A DNA stretch of 64,000 nucleotides from positions 1,981,501-2,045,500 of the forward strand of contig BSBK01000871.1 of NCBI GenBank assembly GCA_027943335.1. Direction: 5' to 3'. Below are positions 1 through 12,300 of this stretch, in pieces. Within the stretch, counting starts at the first letter, position 1. Each line of letters opens with the position of its first letter. Under the pieces are notes generated by a model. That model did no database searches. It worked only from the letters and a program-made list of their open reading frames with translations, and was not told the origin of the DNA. The position numbers were made by a program, and so were the translations under genes. Source of the stretch: Chamaecyparis obtusa. Its lineage: Eukaryota; Streptophyta; Pinopsida; Cupressales; Cupressaceae.

Positions 1-1303
1 GGTTCATAGAAGTGTGTCACACTTTTGATCACACATATAGAACATACCTTTCACCGATTGATCCCAAAGTTCATTACCGATGACCAAAGCACCATGTAAT
101 CTCACAGAACTTCACATTAATGCTCCAAAATAATTTATTGCAACTTGACATGTCGATAGATCTTATTGCATGCCCATAGAGGGTTCAAAGATGGATGCAA
201 CAATACTTTCTCCCCCTAAGCCACATGAAGGCTTAGTTTGATAAATAATTCTCCACATCCGATGGAGATGTAGATTCCTCTGTTGACTTACTATCTTCCT
301 TCTTCTTGTAGGTCTTGCTCATTTCTTTCCTGGTCTCTTCTATATTTACAATATGCTTTCCTTTCTAGTTACTTAACTGATTTACCGATTAGTTCCTTAA
401 CCTAAAATTCCTTGTGAGATGTATGATCTTGTGACAATGAAAACATGCCACACCAATTGATCTCCATGGTCCAACATTACCTCTTGCAGTACTCATTTTG
501 TAATGCATATCCATATGTCCATAGTTGCCACATATTGAGTATGTGACATCAAATTGTATGTCTCTTTGGTAAGGTGTATGCCGGTTGATAGGTAACCTCT
601 AATTGTTTACTCTAAACCTAAACTCATCAACTTTGTGACTACATTTGTTACAATTGTAACATTGACCATCAAAGCTACTAGATCTATTATTGGATATAGA
701 TCTACAATAATGAGCAGTGTGACCATACTTATTGTAGTTATAGCAATATCCATTAAAAGTGTCTGACCTATTTGCAGATCTACTCTTACACACATTTGTA
801 ATATGACCTACCTTGTGACAATTGAAATATATAGGCTTGTAGGCTTTCTTACCAAAAGTTCTTTGTGTTACCTTCAGTGGAGACTTTCCTTCTTGATTGA
901 TCTCTTTTATTGCAAAAGATTCACCAACTTAAAAATTAGTAAAACTGGCATATCCTAGGCCTATGGTCTCTTTGCTTCTTCTTTGATTTATGAGTTTCTC
1001 ATCAAGTTTTGCAGTACTTTTATTAAATTTCTTCAATAGATCATTTGCATTCTTCAGTTCTCCTTTTAATTATTCGTTCTCATTTATCAGATTCTTATTC
1101 TCCCTTAGGAATTTTCCATTCTCCTCATTTGTGTCATGCAGTTATTCATGCAATGTACCAACCTCTTGTCTTGTCTTGAAAAGTTCATCCTCTACAACTT
1201 TCAGTGCATCATCCTTGGCCTTTAGGGCATTTTCTCCATTTTTCCTTGTAGTCTCTTTAGATCTCATTACTTCTATTTCTTCACACATTCTAATTGATTG
1301 GGC

Positions 1304-1351
<48 letters not shown>

Positions 1352-1630
1352 ATTTTTCTTGTCCTTGTGTAATTGTTCATTCTCCTTAGCCATGGCTTCT
1401 AGGGTTGCTTCAAATTCCTCAAATCTACTTTGTTTAGACAATTACTCAATGTAGTCTTGACTCTCATTTAGTTCTTCAACAAGATCTTGTCGCTTGGCCA
1501 AAGATTGCTTCAACTGATCTTTCAGTTCTTTGATAACCCTTTCAGCTTCATCAAGTTGTCTCTTGTATCTCAAACCCTCCATATTTGCCTCAAGGATCTT
1601 TCCCAAGCTATTAGGATTCTTCAAGGGCAC
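1..1630 (-). pseudogene. Degenerate copia gag: coiled coil plus tandem CCHC zinc knuckles
   Basis: The minus strand just past the primer-binding site reads as a helical, charged segment (for example LDEAERVIKELKDQLKQ, about 1500-1560), then more heptad-like sequence, then at about 600-835 three successive knuckle-like motifs. These are CHKVGHITNVC with its upstream Phe-Asn, CYNYNKYGHTAHYC (second Cys replaced by Tyr) and CYNCNKCSHKVDEF (last Cys replaced by Phe). Zinc knuckles bind the retroelement RNA in the virus-like particle. Stops near 1442, 1140 and 1070, and lost zinc ligands, mark it as decayed. A dinucleotide repeat sits inside the coding-like region. Confidence 0.6.
1303..1350. repeat. 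Compound (CT)n(CA)n microsatellite
   Basis: About twelve CT units run directly into about twelve CA units. On the minus strand this is a GT/GA tract lying inside the gag-like reading; coiled-coil-like sequence resumes on both sides, so repeat-length change probably shifted the old reading frame. Confidence 0.9.
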
Positions 1631-1645
1631 AATGCTCTGATACCA
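1631..1645 (-). other. Primer-binding site (initiator Met-tRNA type)
   Basis: The minus strand reads TGGTATCAGAGCATT, the standard plant Ty1/copia minus-strand primer site, two bases inside the 5' LTR. It fixes the orientation of this element. Confidence 0.9.
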
Positions 1646-1647
1646 AT

Positions 1648-2850
1648 TGTTAGTATTATAAGGCATTGAGAGAGGGATGAGTGGAGATTTTGAATCAGTG
1701 CATCGATAAATCTAAAACTTTTAACAATTATCTTCCACAATAACCAACATGCAAATACAAATATAACAATGTACCATAACATATAAAACATTCACACACA
1801 ATGAACACTAGACGTGCTAAATTTTTCCTGTGGAAACCCTTGTTAGAGGGAGAAAACCATGAGTGGAAATGATGCCCAAAAATTTCACCAATGCACTAAT
1901 GAAATTTCCTTGTTAGGAGCAATTACAATAAACCCTTATGAGGTTTTACCCGATTAAGTACTTATAGTCTAGTTAAGAACTACAACAGTCCTGTTAAAGG
2001 CTACCTTGTCAAGGGATTTAAAACTCCTTTTGAGAGTTCACCTTGTTAGAGGATTTATACTTCATATCCTATCAAAGATCTCACCCACCTTGTTAGAAGT
2101 GACCTTGTTAAAGGAGTTAGCTTGCCAATCTGTTAGAATCAACAAGTAAAGAATGACCTGATGTTTGCACCGAATGCATGAAAGATCCAATGTATTCTTG
2201 ATCAATTGTGCTGCTCTAACACTTCACTGCCTCTGTACTATCTTCAACAATCTATGTCAATCATCACATATCATCGCAACAACATACTTAATGATTTCCT
2301 TAACCATTTATATACTTGTTCTAGTTCGGTGCTAGAACCCTAAAACATTTTTCATGTTGGCCCTCAAATCCAACTTAACATATGAGAGAAAATGCCAAAA
2401 ACAAAATTCAACATCCTTGATGTCAACCTCAAACATCAAAACTCAAAAACATGTCGACCAACCACTTACACTTGACCGCAACACTGATCTAACAAATTGT
2501 ATTAACAGGTACCCTGTCTTAACTGTAAGTATCACTTCAATCTTTAATAACTTAGTCAAATCTTCAAACTAACTGATGCAATCATAGAAGTAGTCAAATA
2601 TACCTCTGTAGATAATGTTTGTAGGATCACACACCTTAACTTGCTCCCCAACTATAGATCTGGTCAGCTAATTCCTGCATACTATCTTCTTACCAATTGA
2701 TTGAACACTTAGTTGCTTCTCCATTTGATCCTTCAATACCATCAGTAAATATGATCTCTTAACAACAAACGAACATGTTGCCAGCAATGAAAACACCACA
2801 ATACACTCATGTCACCAAGACACATATTATCTTCATAAAAAATTCCAACA
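1648..2850 (-). repeat. Copia 5' LTR (1,203 bp)
   Basis: The + strand runs from TGTTAGTATT to ATTCCAACA, so both ends carry the TG...CA termini within short inverted ends. The left end abuts the primer-binding site. The middle carries the repeated CCTTGTTAGAGG-like phrases seen at about 1830-2110. Confidence 0.85.
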
Positions 2851-5289
2851 ATAAATCATTGTATTATAATATTTTTCTTTTGTATTTATTTCTCCATTGC
2901 TTTATGATTGGTTTAATTTTTATACACATCTCCTCTGTTAGATTAATGTAGGAATTGTATTCCAAACCCTTCCTTTTTCACAAAGAAAAATTAGCCTCCG
3001 TATAAAACCCTGTAACAACATAATTGCATTAGTGACCACTAAGGCATAATGTAGAAACTTATTTGTCTTACATTATTATGTTGGTTGAATTTTTCTCCAC
3101 CACCTTCATTATTTCAACCTTAATTGCACCCAATTATTCATATCTATCAAAAGTTTAGAAATTTCATATTCAAATTTGCTTTGGCTAATTTAAAATTAAT
3201 AATAATTAAATCTTAACCTTTTGCTTTGTTTTAATGACACATTCTTTTCTTTGGTATTAAATTATTCACACACAAATTCCTTTTCTTTTCTTAGCCTAAA
3301 TATTTGAATGAAGGGCTCAAACTCGAAAATAAAAATTTGAAAGAAATCTTATCCTCTAGAGTGCCAACATTCTTGATTCTTTGAGAAAATTTCCAAAAAC
3401 AATACTCATCTATAAAAGTGCTTCTGAATTCAATGATTTTTGAGAATACATTGTTCAAATTTCAAAAATCTTCACACTGCTATCTTTCTTCAAACTTGGC
3501 CATGATTCCCCCAAATGAAGTGCTCAAACAATGATTTCTCAAAACACTTAATCCAAACTTAAAGATTTTTCTGTCAAATAATTTAAATCCACTTCATCAC
3601 AATAAATTATGAGTGAAAAGTTTTAAAAGGAGGGAAGGGTATGTTTACATATTTTTCATTATCTAGTGGTTGCATAATTTCAATGTTTTAGATTTTTGGA
3701 TAAATTATTTGTAGTCCTTAGAGTGTAGTAGTTCTACCATTACAATAAAAGATTTCAAATTATTCTTTATGATTAATTTAAAATTTACATAGAATCATTT
3801 GATAGCTAAACTTTATAGGACTTGAAATGTAGTAACATACATAGCTAAAGTCTAAATTTGATCGCCAATCATATTTTTCTAGTACTTTTTAATAATTATT
3901 CATTTAACATTGTCCTTCAAATGTTGTTACATATCTTATTTAAAAAATATTTTACTTTTAAGTAAATGGGATCTTAATTTGTTATTTAGGTTGAATAGAT
4001 TGGATTGAGCCTACTAAGGATCATGTCTTGTTGAGTGTAAGGACATCAACAAAATATAAGATGAGTTGAGATCATAGTCCAAGTGACTATGAAGAATAGA
4101 TATTGTTGGCTCATTTTCTTTCCACTTGCAGATTTACAATACGTTTGACAAACTAGTATCACTAAATCTTGAAAACCACTCCAAATCATGCAAGAAAAAG
4201 GGGACAATTAACAAGGATCAAGAGTATGATCCTCCTACACTTCGAGGCTTAAATTTCTCAGCCGGGTTTACCTATTGATTCTCTTCTTGAAAGGAATCAG
4301 AAAACTTGCTTTGTATCATTCAACACAAAAAACTATGCATTAATGTCCTTTACATATAGACTGAAGGATATTATCATTTATAAACTTGTTTTGATGACGA
4401 AGAAACTGCCTATCAAGAACAGACTAGTGTCTTATTCATGGGCATAGAGTCATCAATAACATACATCACAATAAAACTTAAATTAGACACACCCAAAACC
4501 CAAAACAACTGCTTTGCATATCATTCCTCTCACTCTCACACTCAAACATCAAATTCTTACAAGAACATTGAGTTATCTGAAATCATTTTTAACATTTAAT
4601 TCTACCTTTGGCAAGAACTCAAAAACAACTTCAAAACCTACTTTGTAAACCATATGTTAACCTGCTTTGCAAAATTAACACATAAAAACCCAAGATCAAT
4701 GCAAGAAGATATACACTCCTGTGAGATGAGATTCCAGCATGTTTTCATTAACATATTTAAGGTCAATAAATTATCAATGGTAGAATGCCATAAAGAAACC
4801 CTGGAAAGACTATCTCTATTCATCTCTCAAATTCACCATCCCTTACAAAAATGAAAAAAAAGAGAGATATAGGAGAAGAGAGCCAATTCCAAAAAATTGA
4901 CAGCTGTCAATCCTCCAAGAAATATCTCCATCTTCTCAACAAAATTGATTCTCAAAATGATCTTCTGAAACCTCCTTTCATGCCTGCTGTCATTTTCACC
5001 AACTAGTTGATCCTAAAATTCCAACCCATACTGCTCTTTCCCACTAAGTCAAATTTGAAAACTATCATTGCCATTTGATTCCTCTTGTCCTACCATTTCT
5101 GAAAATATATAACATGCCTATATTCTGATAAAATAAAGGCACCAGACACTATTTATGTGAGCAGGCCAATCATTTAAATTTTTGGATTTATTTCAAATGT
5201 GCAGACTATGTCATTTGTTTTAATTTTCCATTTTACTTTTAAATCTGCCCTTTATGCCTTTTTTTGCACTTTATGTCCAGGCCTTACCA
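2851..5289. other. Non-genic flank, nothing recognised
   Basis: AT-rich sequence without a reading frame longer than about 66 codons. No LTR ends, primer-binding site, tRNA or known protein similarity could be read. Short ORFs at 4638-4854 lie on both strands over each other and look like chance. Confidence 0.5.
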
Positions 5290-5815
5290 GATCTTGACAC
5301 TTGTCGCCGGCTGGTTGCATGCTCGCCTTGACCTTTGGTTTGGAGAACACGCAAATACCCTCATTCTCTTGATCTCCAAATTCTTCTTCTAATCCAGGTT
5401 GCATTTGGAGATTCGGCGACTAGGCTATTCTCCATATCTCTGAATCATGTCTTTGACCATGGTTACATATGAAGAATGGATGACTAAGCCATTCTCTAGA
5501 TCTCCGAATCAAACTCTTAACTGCCAAGAATTGGGAGAATGCGCGACTAAGCCATTCTCCCATTCTCAAGATGCTTGCACTAACTGCCAACCTATTCCGA
5601 GAACACGCGACTGAGCGATTCTCCAAGTCGCTAGATGCTAGTCCAAATCACGAACCTATCTGGTGATCATGCGACTACGTGATCTCTGGATCATTGAACA
5701 CTTAGGGCTTAACTGCTAGGATCACGAGATATGGCGACTAAACCATTCGCCATATCACTGGATTTTTCCTTGACCGCCGGTTTGATCTCATGAATGTGCG
5801 ACTAGGCACCACGTG
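5290..5815. repeat. Tandem array of eight degenerate 64-bp units
   Basis: The anchor GCGACTAnGCCATTCTCC recurs with its GAC at 5418, 5482, 5545, 5609, 5673, 5736 and 5800, a spacing of 63-64 bases. A more diverged first copy has its equivalent base near 5351. Each unit also holds a variant of TAACTGCCAAnnnnnTnGGAGAA upstream of the anchor. The array is much more GC-rich than its surroundings. Units are diverged, so it is old. ORFs across it are by-products of the repetition. Confidence 0.85.
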
Positions 5816-8800
5816 TCCTCTTCTATCCTTGCTTGTGGGGCCACCTGTCTGCAAAATTATTCTTGTCACTGGCCCATTGGCACAATTCTCGAGGCATCTC
5901 CATGCGCGCACACCTATAGAGCCTCCTGCTCTTTACTTCAAACTTCATGTGTGCGTTTGGGGATATAAAATCTTGAAATCCATCTCTCCCAGCCAATGTG
6001 GGACTAAGTTTATGAGTATTTTTAAATATTGCATTAAAAATTTGTGCCTTGTGCCCAGTTGACACACAAATCTGGGCGGGTCCACCAAGCTAAGAGGCCA
6101 CACAACTGCCTCTTTCTTACTTCACTTTACTTCTAATCTAGGTGCTAGTGCATTTAAACACTCCTAAAAACCAAAATGGTGTGCATGTGGGATAAACCCA
6201 CATGTACACCCTTTGCATTTTCTTTTCTCCTAGCTGTGCGTGAGCCTCTTAGACTGCTCACACACCATGCATTTGACAAGGCACACATCCCTCATTTTGA
6301 TTTGTACACCTTGCAATGGAGACCATGGCACGCACCAACATTGTTTTGTGTCTCACTTACCTTGCAGTGCATTTGGTGAAAACGTGCTGCATTCCTTCCT
6401 TGAAAGATATACATGCCCCTCCATTTCACTCCTCATGGTGGGCAACACTCCCTCCAAGCCTTACGCACTGCATAAGCCTTTGGTCTCCCACCTTGCAGCA
6501 CACCCTACACAATTCACAATTTACTTGGTTAATACATGTTTCTCTATATGCATCCTCCAAACTGGATGCCTCCTTCAAAATCCATGCACTTTCTTGATTG
6601 ACAACCACTTTGGTTGCGTGAGTTACTCAATGTGCATAACGCACTTTGTGACTGGCCTTTAAAATAATGCACAAGCCTCAAGTGCATTGCACAACCTCTG
6701 CATTGGTTTAAAACATGGTGTTCTCCTTGTGTATAGCTTGCTCACACTACCACAATAATGTGCATTACACACCCCCTTATTGGTGCGTGAGTCCTCCAAC
6801 AAACTAGCAGCCTCCCTCCACGCGGATTTGGTACTGTCTCCCTCCATGCGGGTTTGGTACTGTCTCCCTTTAACTTGCAGGCAGCCCCTCACGCACTCAT
6901 CCCTTTTAAAGACTACTTTCAAACCTCACACAAATCCTACCAGACTTCTACACACAGCACTTTGTTTGCAGGCAACTTCAATTTCATTCAAATCCATGGC
7001 AACACATTCTTGCAACCAGCATGCACCCTACCTCCAAATTACATTCACGCAGGTGTCTCTTTTGCATGTTCTTGTTGGTTACTTCATTCCATGGCTCACA
7101 CGTACACTTCATTCAACATTTGCATTATGACTTATGGCACTTAGTATTGGCTTCATCATAGAAAAGTATTGGAACAACAATAGAGTGGGAAGTCAACGTT
7201 TGCTTCGTTGATTGGCAACATGACCATCAATCAATTTTTGTCAATCACAATTTTCTTCACGTCATTTGTTGCCACTTCAACAATGCTCTTTACCAAATCA
7301 GGAAGCCAAACTGTATTATTTGGAAGAATCTTTTCCCTCCCATAATTTGTGTTGCAGCGTCCATTGTTCTCTACCAATACTACTGGAATCTTCCCAGACA
7401 ATGTTACAATATTTCTCTGAACATTCGATATCAAAGGCATCTTAGATAAAAAAGGCTTCATCACCTTTTAAGACATACTCCTCCCTTTGGTTGAGGAGTT
7501 TCTAGCTATCTAACAGCCTTTCTTGGTCTTCATGAGGATTCCTCAATGTCTGGTATTGCATGCACTCCATCCAAACATAACATGCACCCTCTGAAAACAA
7601 ATGAATACAACTGGCAAACAATGGTGTATCGAAGATTTTAATCTCATCATTTAGTTCACTGGATTTATCTCTAAAAAATTGACCAATAACACTTTTTGTC
7701 TTTCAGGACTAGCTTAAAAAACTGATCAAACAGCCCCACAGGAATGCGCCATCAGGGGAACAAGTTCACCTCCAACATATGAGTACACTGGTCAAAGGAG
7801 AAATCATGAAAAGACTTGAGCCAAAAGATTTTAATGACCAAACATGGCCCCTCAGAAAATTGAAACTTTCCGCACTGCCAAATCAACATAAGTCACCTCC
7901 AAAATTGACACTTGAAACTTATCAACTGAAACCTTCAAGATCTAGAAACTTGGGCATTGATTCACCCACACATAATGAAAATGAATCCATCATTTGCTTG
8001 CTCAAAAGATCAAGGGGTGAAAAACAAATAAACACCAAAGTCAACATGTTAAAAAGATTCAGGATAAAAATAGTGAATTATGCAGAAATTGGGTTTAGAA
8101 TTGGCTTAGGAAAGTGACTAAATGGATTGACAGAGACTTAAAAATCTTCAGGCAAGTACACTTCTAGGTCTACAATATGGAACATCTCTCAATTATGCTT
8201 GACCCTGAACCGGGTGTGAACTAGGAGACCTCAAAGTAGGTCACTCAAAAAACTGGACAATGCACTCTTGGAGAAACTTAACAACCTGCAAATGAAATGA
8301 CTCAGGCAAATAGGTCAAATGGGCACATGGGGGGCTAAAAATGGGTATGAACACTCTTTCTCATGCCTACAACATGATGCAACAACCCACATGTTATGAC
8401 AATCATCAGGGCAAAAGATGCACACCTCCAAAGTGGGCTACTTAGTGAAATTCTGGACAAACATAAAATGCAAATTTTCGGGAACACCTCCAAAAGCCTA
8501 TTCCCTAAACATGAAAGAATTGAAAAATGAAAGTTCAAACCCACTATATATGTCAAATTAAAAGCAATGAACACCCTACCCAAGTGGTTCCTCATGAAGA
8601 AGAACATGACCCTCTTATCCATGCACTCAAATTAGACATCTTTAAATGATTTTCAAAGGCACAATTCCAACACTTAGACAAATTTTTAGAAACTAGACTA
8701 AAAAACATACCCTAAATTTTTAGCTCCAACAGATATCCTTCACTACTTTTTTTATTTGTACTTAATACTGTTACATTGAATAGCAAAACAATCATATAAA

Positions 8801-9000
8801 TAATATAAAATCCTCCATTAAAAATTAAATAACATATTTAAATATAATTTTATATCATTTTTTTACCATGTATCCAAAATCTTTCCTTAGTCATCCCAAT
8901 TTTGATTGTATTTTTATTCGAAATCATAAAAAAGGCTATATGGTCATGAAATTTAAGCCCGGGAGCCGGCATTTGTGCACACAAAAGTCCACAACTTAAT
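5816..9000. other. Upstream non-genic region of the primase gene
   Basis: Both strands carry several ORFs of 60-140 codons between 5790 and 7140, but they overlap in all frames, lack similarity I can recognise and follow compositional bias. A 26-bp tandem duplication lies at 6812-6863 (unit starts CTCCCTCCACGCGG). A minus-strand ORF of 77 codons at 7231-7464 was not recognised. Confidence 0.45.
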
Positions 9001-9033
9001 TTAAAAAAAAAAAAATCGTGCCGAAAATCCAAC

Positions 9034-9058
9034 GATATAAAGACCACAATTTTCCCGC
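9034..9058 (+). promoter_or_regulatory. Primase promoter: TATA-like element and E2F-type site
   Basis: A TATA-like GATATAAAGA lies at 9034-9043. TTTCCCGC at 9051-9058 is a perfect match to the E2F consensus TTTSSCGC, 107 bases before the ATG. E2F-DP factors drive S-phase expression of replication genes in plants, including primase and MCM genes. The motif is seen directly; use of either element is inferred. Confidence 0.6.
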
Positions 9059-9164
9059 GGTTTTTAACTACCGAAGTCCATTGTGTGTGCAGTTTCTTCG
9101 TTGTGTATGCAGCTTATTTTGAAGAAATAATTTGGGAAAACAAACGGGTTGTATCGTTTCGAAG

Positions 9165-9336
9165 ATGGAGATACTGAGTACTAATCGAAGGGCTTTCCCA
9201 GTGGAGGAATCCCCTGTAGGCAGCGCTACAAAATACGGGTCTAGAACGTGGCCAAATTTATCTTTCTACCAGACAGCTCCCCACCTGGAAGTATGTCTTG
9301 AAGATTTTGAGCTTTTTGCTGTGGATCGTCTCAGAG
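9165..9336 (+). CDS. PRIM2: PRIM2 exon 1 (residues 1-57)
   Basis: Starts MEILSTNRRAF and ends VDRLR plus one base of the next codon at donor GTAAAT. The family-typical WPNLSFYQTAPHLEVCLEDF segment makes up residues 36-55 or so. Confidence 0.95.
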
Positions 9337-12300
9337 GTAAATAAGCCATTCTTAAATAGTTTCTAAAGTTGGAGTTATACGTTATGACTATTTGGTATTT
9401 GGAAAATTTGATGTTGGGTGTTTTCTTGAAGCACCATTTGACCATGTAAATGTCATGATGCTGGGTGTTTTGTTACCGTACATCTGGGTTTTTTAAAAAC
9501 TGATGTTCGGCGTTTTTGTTATTTGCCTTTTGGGTATTTTGATGTTGGGCTTTCTCTTTAAATGGGTATTTGCAAAAAATGACACTGGGTATTTTTTTTG
9601 CTATTGAAATAACTCTTTCTGATAAATAGATGACGTCTCAACCCTTCAGCATTACACGCAGTTTTCTAAATTTTTATTTTTTTTAATCAATTTTGCCGGG
9701 TTTTTTTTTGAAATTGATGTTCGGTGAACATTTTGTTATTGACAATCTTGGTGTTTACAAAAAGGAGTTTGGGCATTTTCTTTACATGGGTATTTAAAAA
9801 TTTGATATTGGGTATACTTCCGCTGTCGAGTTAAAATTATTCTGATAAACACAATGTCTCATCCGCTGGAGTTATGGTTTAGATTTCTACGGTGAACTAG
9901 CATTTGTACCCTAGTCATACTCTTATCAATGCCTCTGTTAGTATTACAAAACAACCTTAAATCTTGGGTCAGGATTAGATGCCTTGACAGGGTGTGGTAC
10001 GATCTTGGATTGAATGCCAGAGGGTGCAGGAAGCTTGAGTTTGATCATTAAGGAATGTAAACACACGTCAATGAGATTGACTTGAAAACGACAAAGTTGA
10101 ATCCTGATAGCACTATCTCAATTTGACTTGCTGTGGAAAATCTCCTACTAATCAATGTAAACCTGATCAGGGAAATGTATCCTAAGTAGCATGGATTTTG
10201 CTTAATACTTTCCATGATTGATATTAGCAGATCACACTATTGTAGTTTGTGGTAACCCGAGATTGCATTCAAATGTGTCACCTACTTGGTCTGCATTTTA
10301 AGTTGAATACTCTTAAGTGACATTCTTAAGGTTTGGAAACCTTGATCACTCCCAGAAGTAGCCCATTAAACATGGATTGTGATTGAATGATCCACATAAT
10401 TGATATGACCCAACCGCCCTGCATATCAACCAAAGTTATAGGCTCTTTATTTCGGCAAGAAGTAATTGCACTTGGATCATGCTATCATTACATTGTAACC
10501 TGTTAAAGTTGGGTCACACTTGAATGCACCCAATAACTGTTATAGCACAGGTGCACCACATCTCTGCTGGAGTAATTTGCCAACGAATTGTGATAATAGT
10601 AATTTGTACATTGGGTCGCACATGAATGCATCCTGAATTTGTTATAGCATGACTGTGCCACATGACCACTAGGGTTATGGATCCCATAATTACAGTCACA
10701 AGAATTTGTTCCTTGGTTGTGCTCTTATAGTGATTCTGTTACCATTACAGCATAACCCCTTGGACTTATCTTGCCCGTCTTTACATTGCTTATTTTCTCC
10801 TTGGATGCATGGCAATTCAATGATTGATTTGTATGCAGGTCATGTTTGTATAAGTGCCTCTGTCACGATTACACAATAGGACATTAGAATTTCCTTTCTT
10901 GAACCCTTACTTCATTTTTTATTGTTAGGACTTATTCAATTTGCAGGTGCCATATTGATAAAAGAAACTGTTTTCTGTTATAGTCACCTGCTAAAATATT
11001 TTTGGAATAAATGTTCGAGTGCATTACTTTGTGTGAAGAAATTTGATTTTGTTTTGCTTATAATACATTCATTCGAAGATGTAGTAGAAGGTTTCTTATG
11101 TTGAAACTCATCCTTTAAACTTGCTTTAAGCTACATTTAGGAGGCTTAATGGACATTTTGTGATTTATACAGCTTTGTTTTGATAGTAAATGACATCAGT
11201 TTCTTTTGGAAACAGACATGTCTAAGGGTTATTTGTAATCAAATGCCTGTCAGGGACGTGAGGAAGCTTCCATTTTTCTATTAATTTATTATTTTCCCTT
11301 CTTGTTAATGGATGTACAGATGTCATATCAATAGTCTTAGCCTCTGACTGGGCTATGCAATTATTCTCCACACTATTTGTTTGCTTAGTGGTTGAACTGC
11401 AAATCATTTTGCACATAGAAAAATCCTGTTAGAGATGCATCTATAGGTAATCAGAGGCAGGCTGTATCCATACAGACATTGTGCAAAGAACTATATATGG
11501 GGAGATATGACATTACATTGTCGCAAGCTTTTTAAATACTAGAAGTGCAGCTTGCAGGCAGAAGATAACTCTAGTTTATTTGACAAATTGCAGTCCTGAA
11601 AGGTCTAGAAGAAGCATTGTCACGTGGAAAGAAAAATGATGAGATTGAAGGCATGGTATTTATACAACCTTGCTTTTTAATGGTTTTTTTGTTCAAGACT
11701 CTACAAAGTTATGTTCTTTTGTCATGCTTAGAATGTCAAGTTTGTCAAAGTAGAAAAAATTAATTCTGCAAGTTATAATTTTGCTTTTTATCAGGTAAAT
11801 GAGTTGTGGAGGAAATACATGCGCACTTCAAATGCAACTGACACAAAAAATAAAGACATAATATCACATTTTGTGTTACGCTTGGTATATTGCAGGACGT
11901 AAGCGCATGTCTTTTTAATTTTACTTTCTGACTTTTGGCTTGATACAGTTTGTGACTTTAGAATTATGGTATTGCTTTTCTCCTGATATCTTCAACCCTC
12001 ATATCAGGGAGGAGCTCCGAAGATGGTTCCTTCAGATGGAGACTACACTTTTCCGCTACAGGTTTCGTCTAGAAACACCAGAAGCTCAGGTACTTTCATA
12101 CTCACAATTAAAAAGTAGGAGTCATGCAATGATGAGATACTCATGTTTGGAGCATTGGTTAAGAATTTACATGTTTGGCTATGTCCACAGAGAATGTTCA
12201 TGGAGGAGTGCAAACTTCCTTACAAAGCAATTACCACAACGGAGTTTGAGGTGAATTGCACCTGTTTTTTTATGTTGATATTGATATATTCTAACCTATA

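Larger units (their letters stand above)
1..2850 (-). mobile_element. Ty1/copia LTR retrotransposon, 5' part only, leaving the window at the left edge
   Basis: Read on the minus strand the order is 5' LTR (2850 to 1648), a two-base spacer, a primer-binding site for initiator Met-tRNA, then a gag-like region that continues past base 1. The gag reading is charged and coiled-coil-like, followed by several retroviral-type zinc knuckles. It is broken by in-frame stops, so this copy is not expected to make intact Gag. The 3' half (pol, PPT, 3' LTR) is outside the window. The five bases right of the LTR are ATAAA; the matching target-site copy cannot be seen. Confidence 0.82.

Noticed and set aside
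990..1454. 154-codon + strand ORF
   Set aside because: Shadow of the minus-strand gag region and a CT/CA microsatellite; Ser/Phe-rich composition follows from that.
5290..5815. Evenly spaced repeats as a CRISPR-like array
   Set aside because: Whole 64-bp units are repeated and diverged, without unique spacers, in a plant nuclear context.
6176..7144. Overlapping + strand ORFs of 67-140 codons
   Set aside because: Three frames are open over the same stretch, with no start context, splice pattern or similarity to support any of them.
9132..9164. In-frame upstream extension of PRIM2 exon 1 beginning TTG
   Set aside because: Not an ATG, and the added residues have no counterpart in the family; the ATG at 9165 fits.
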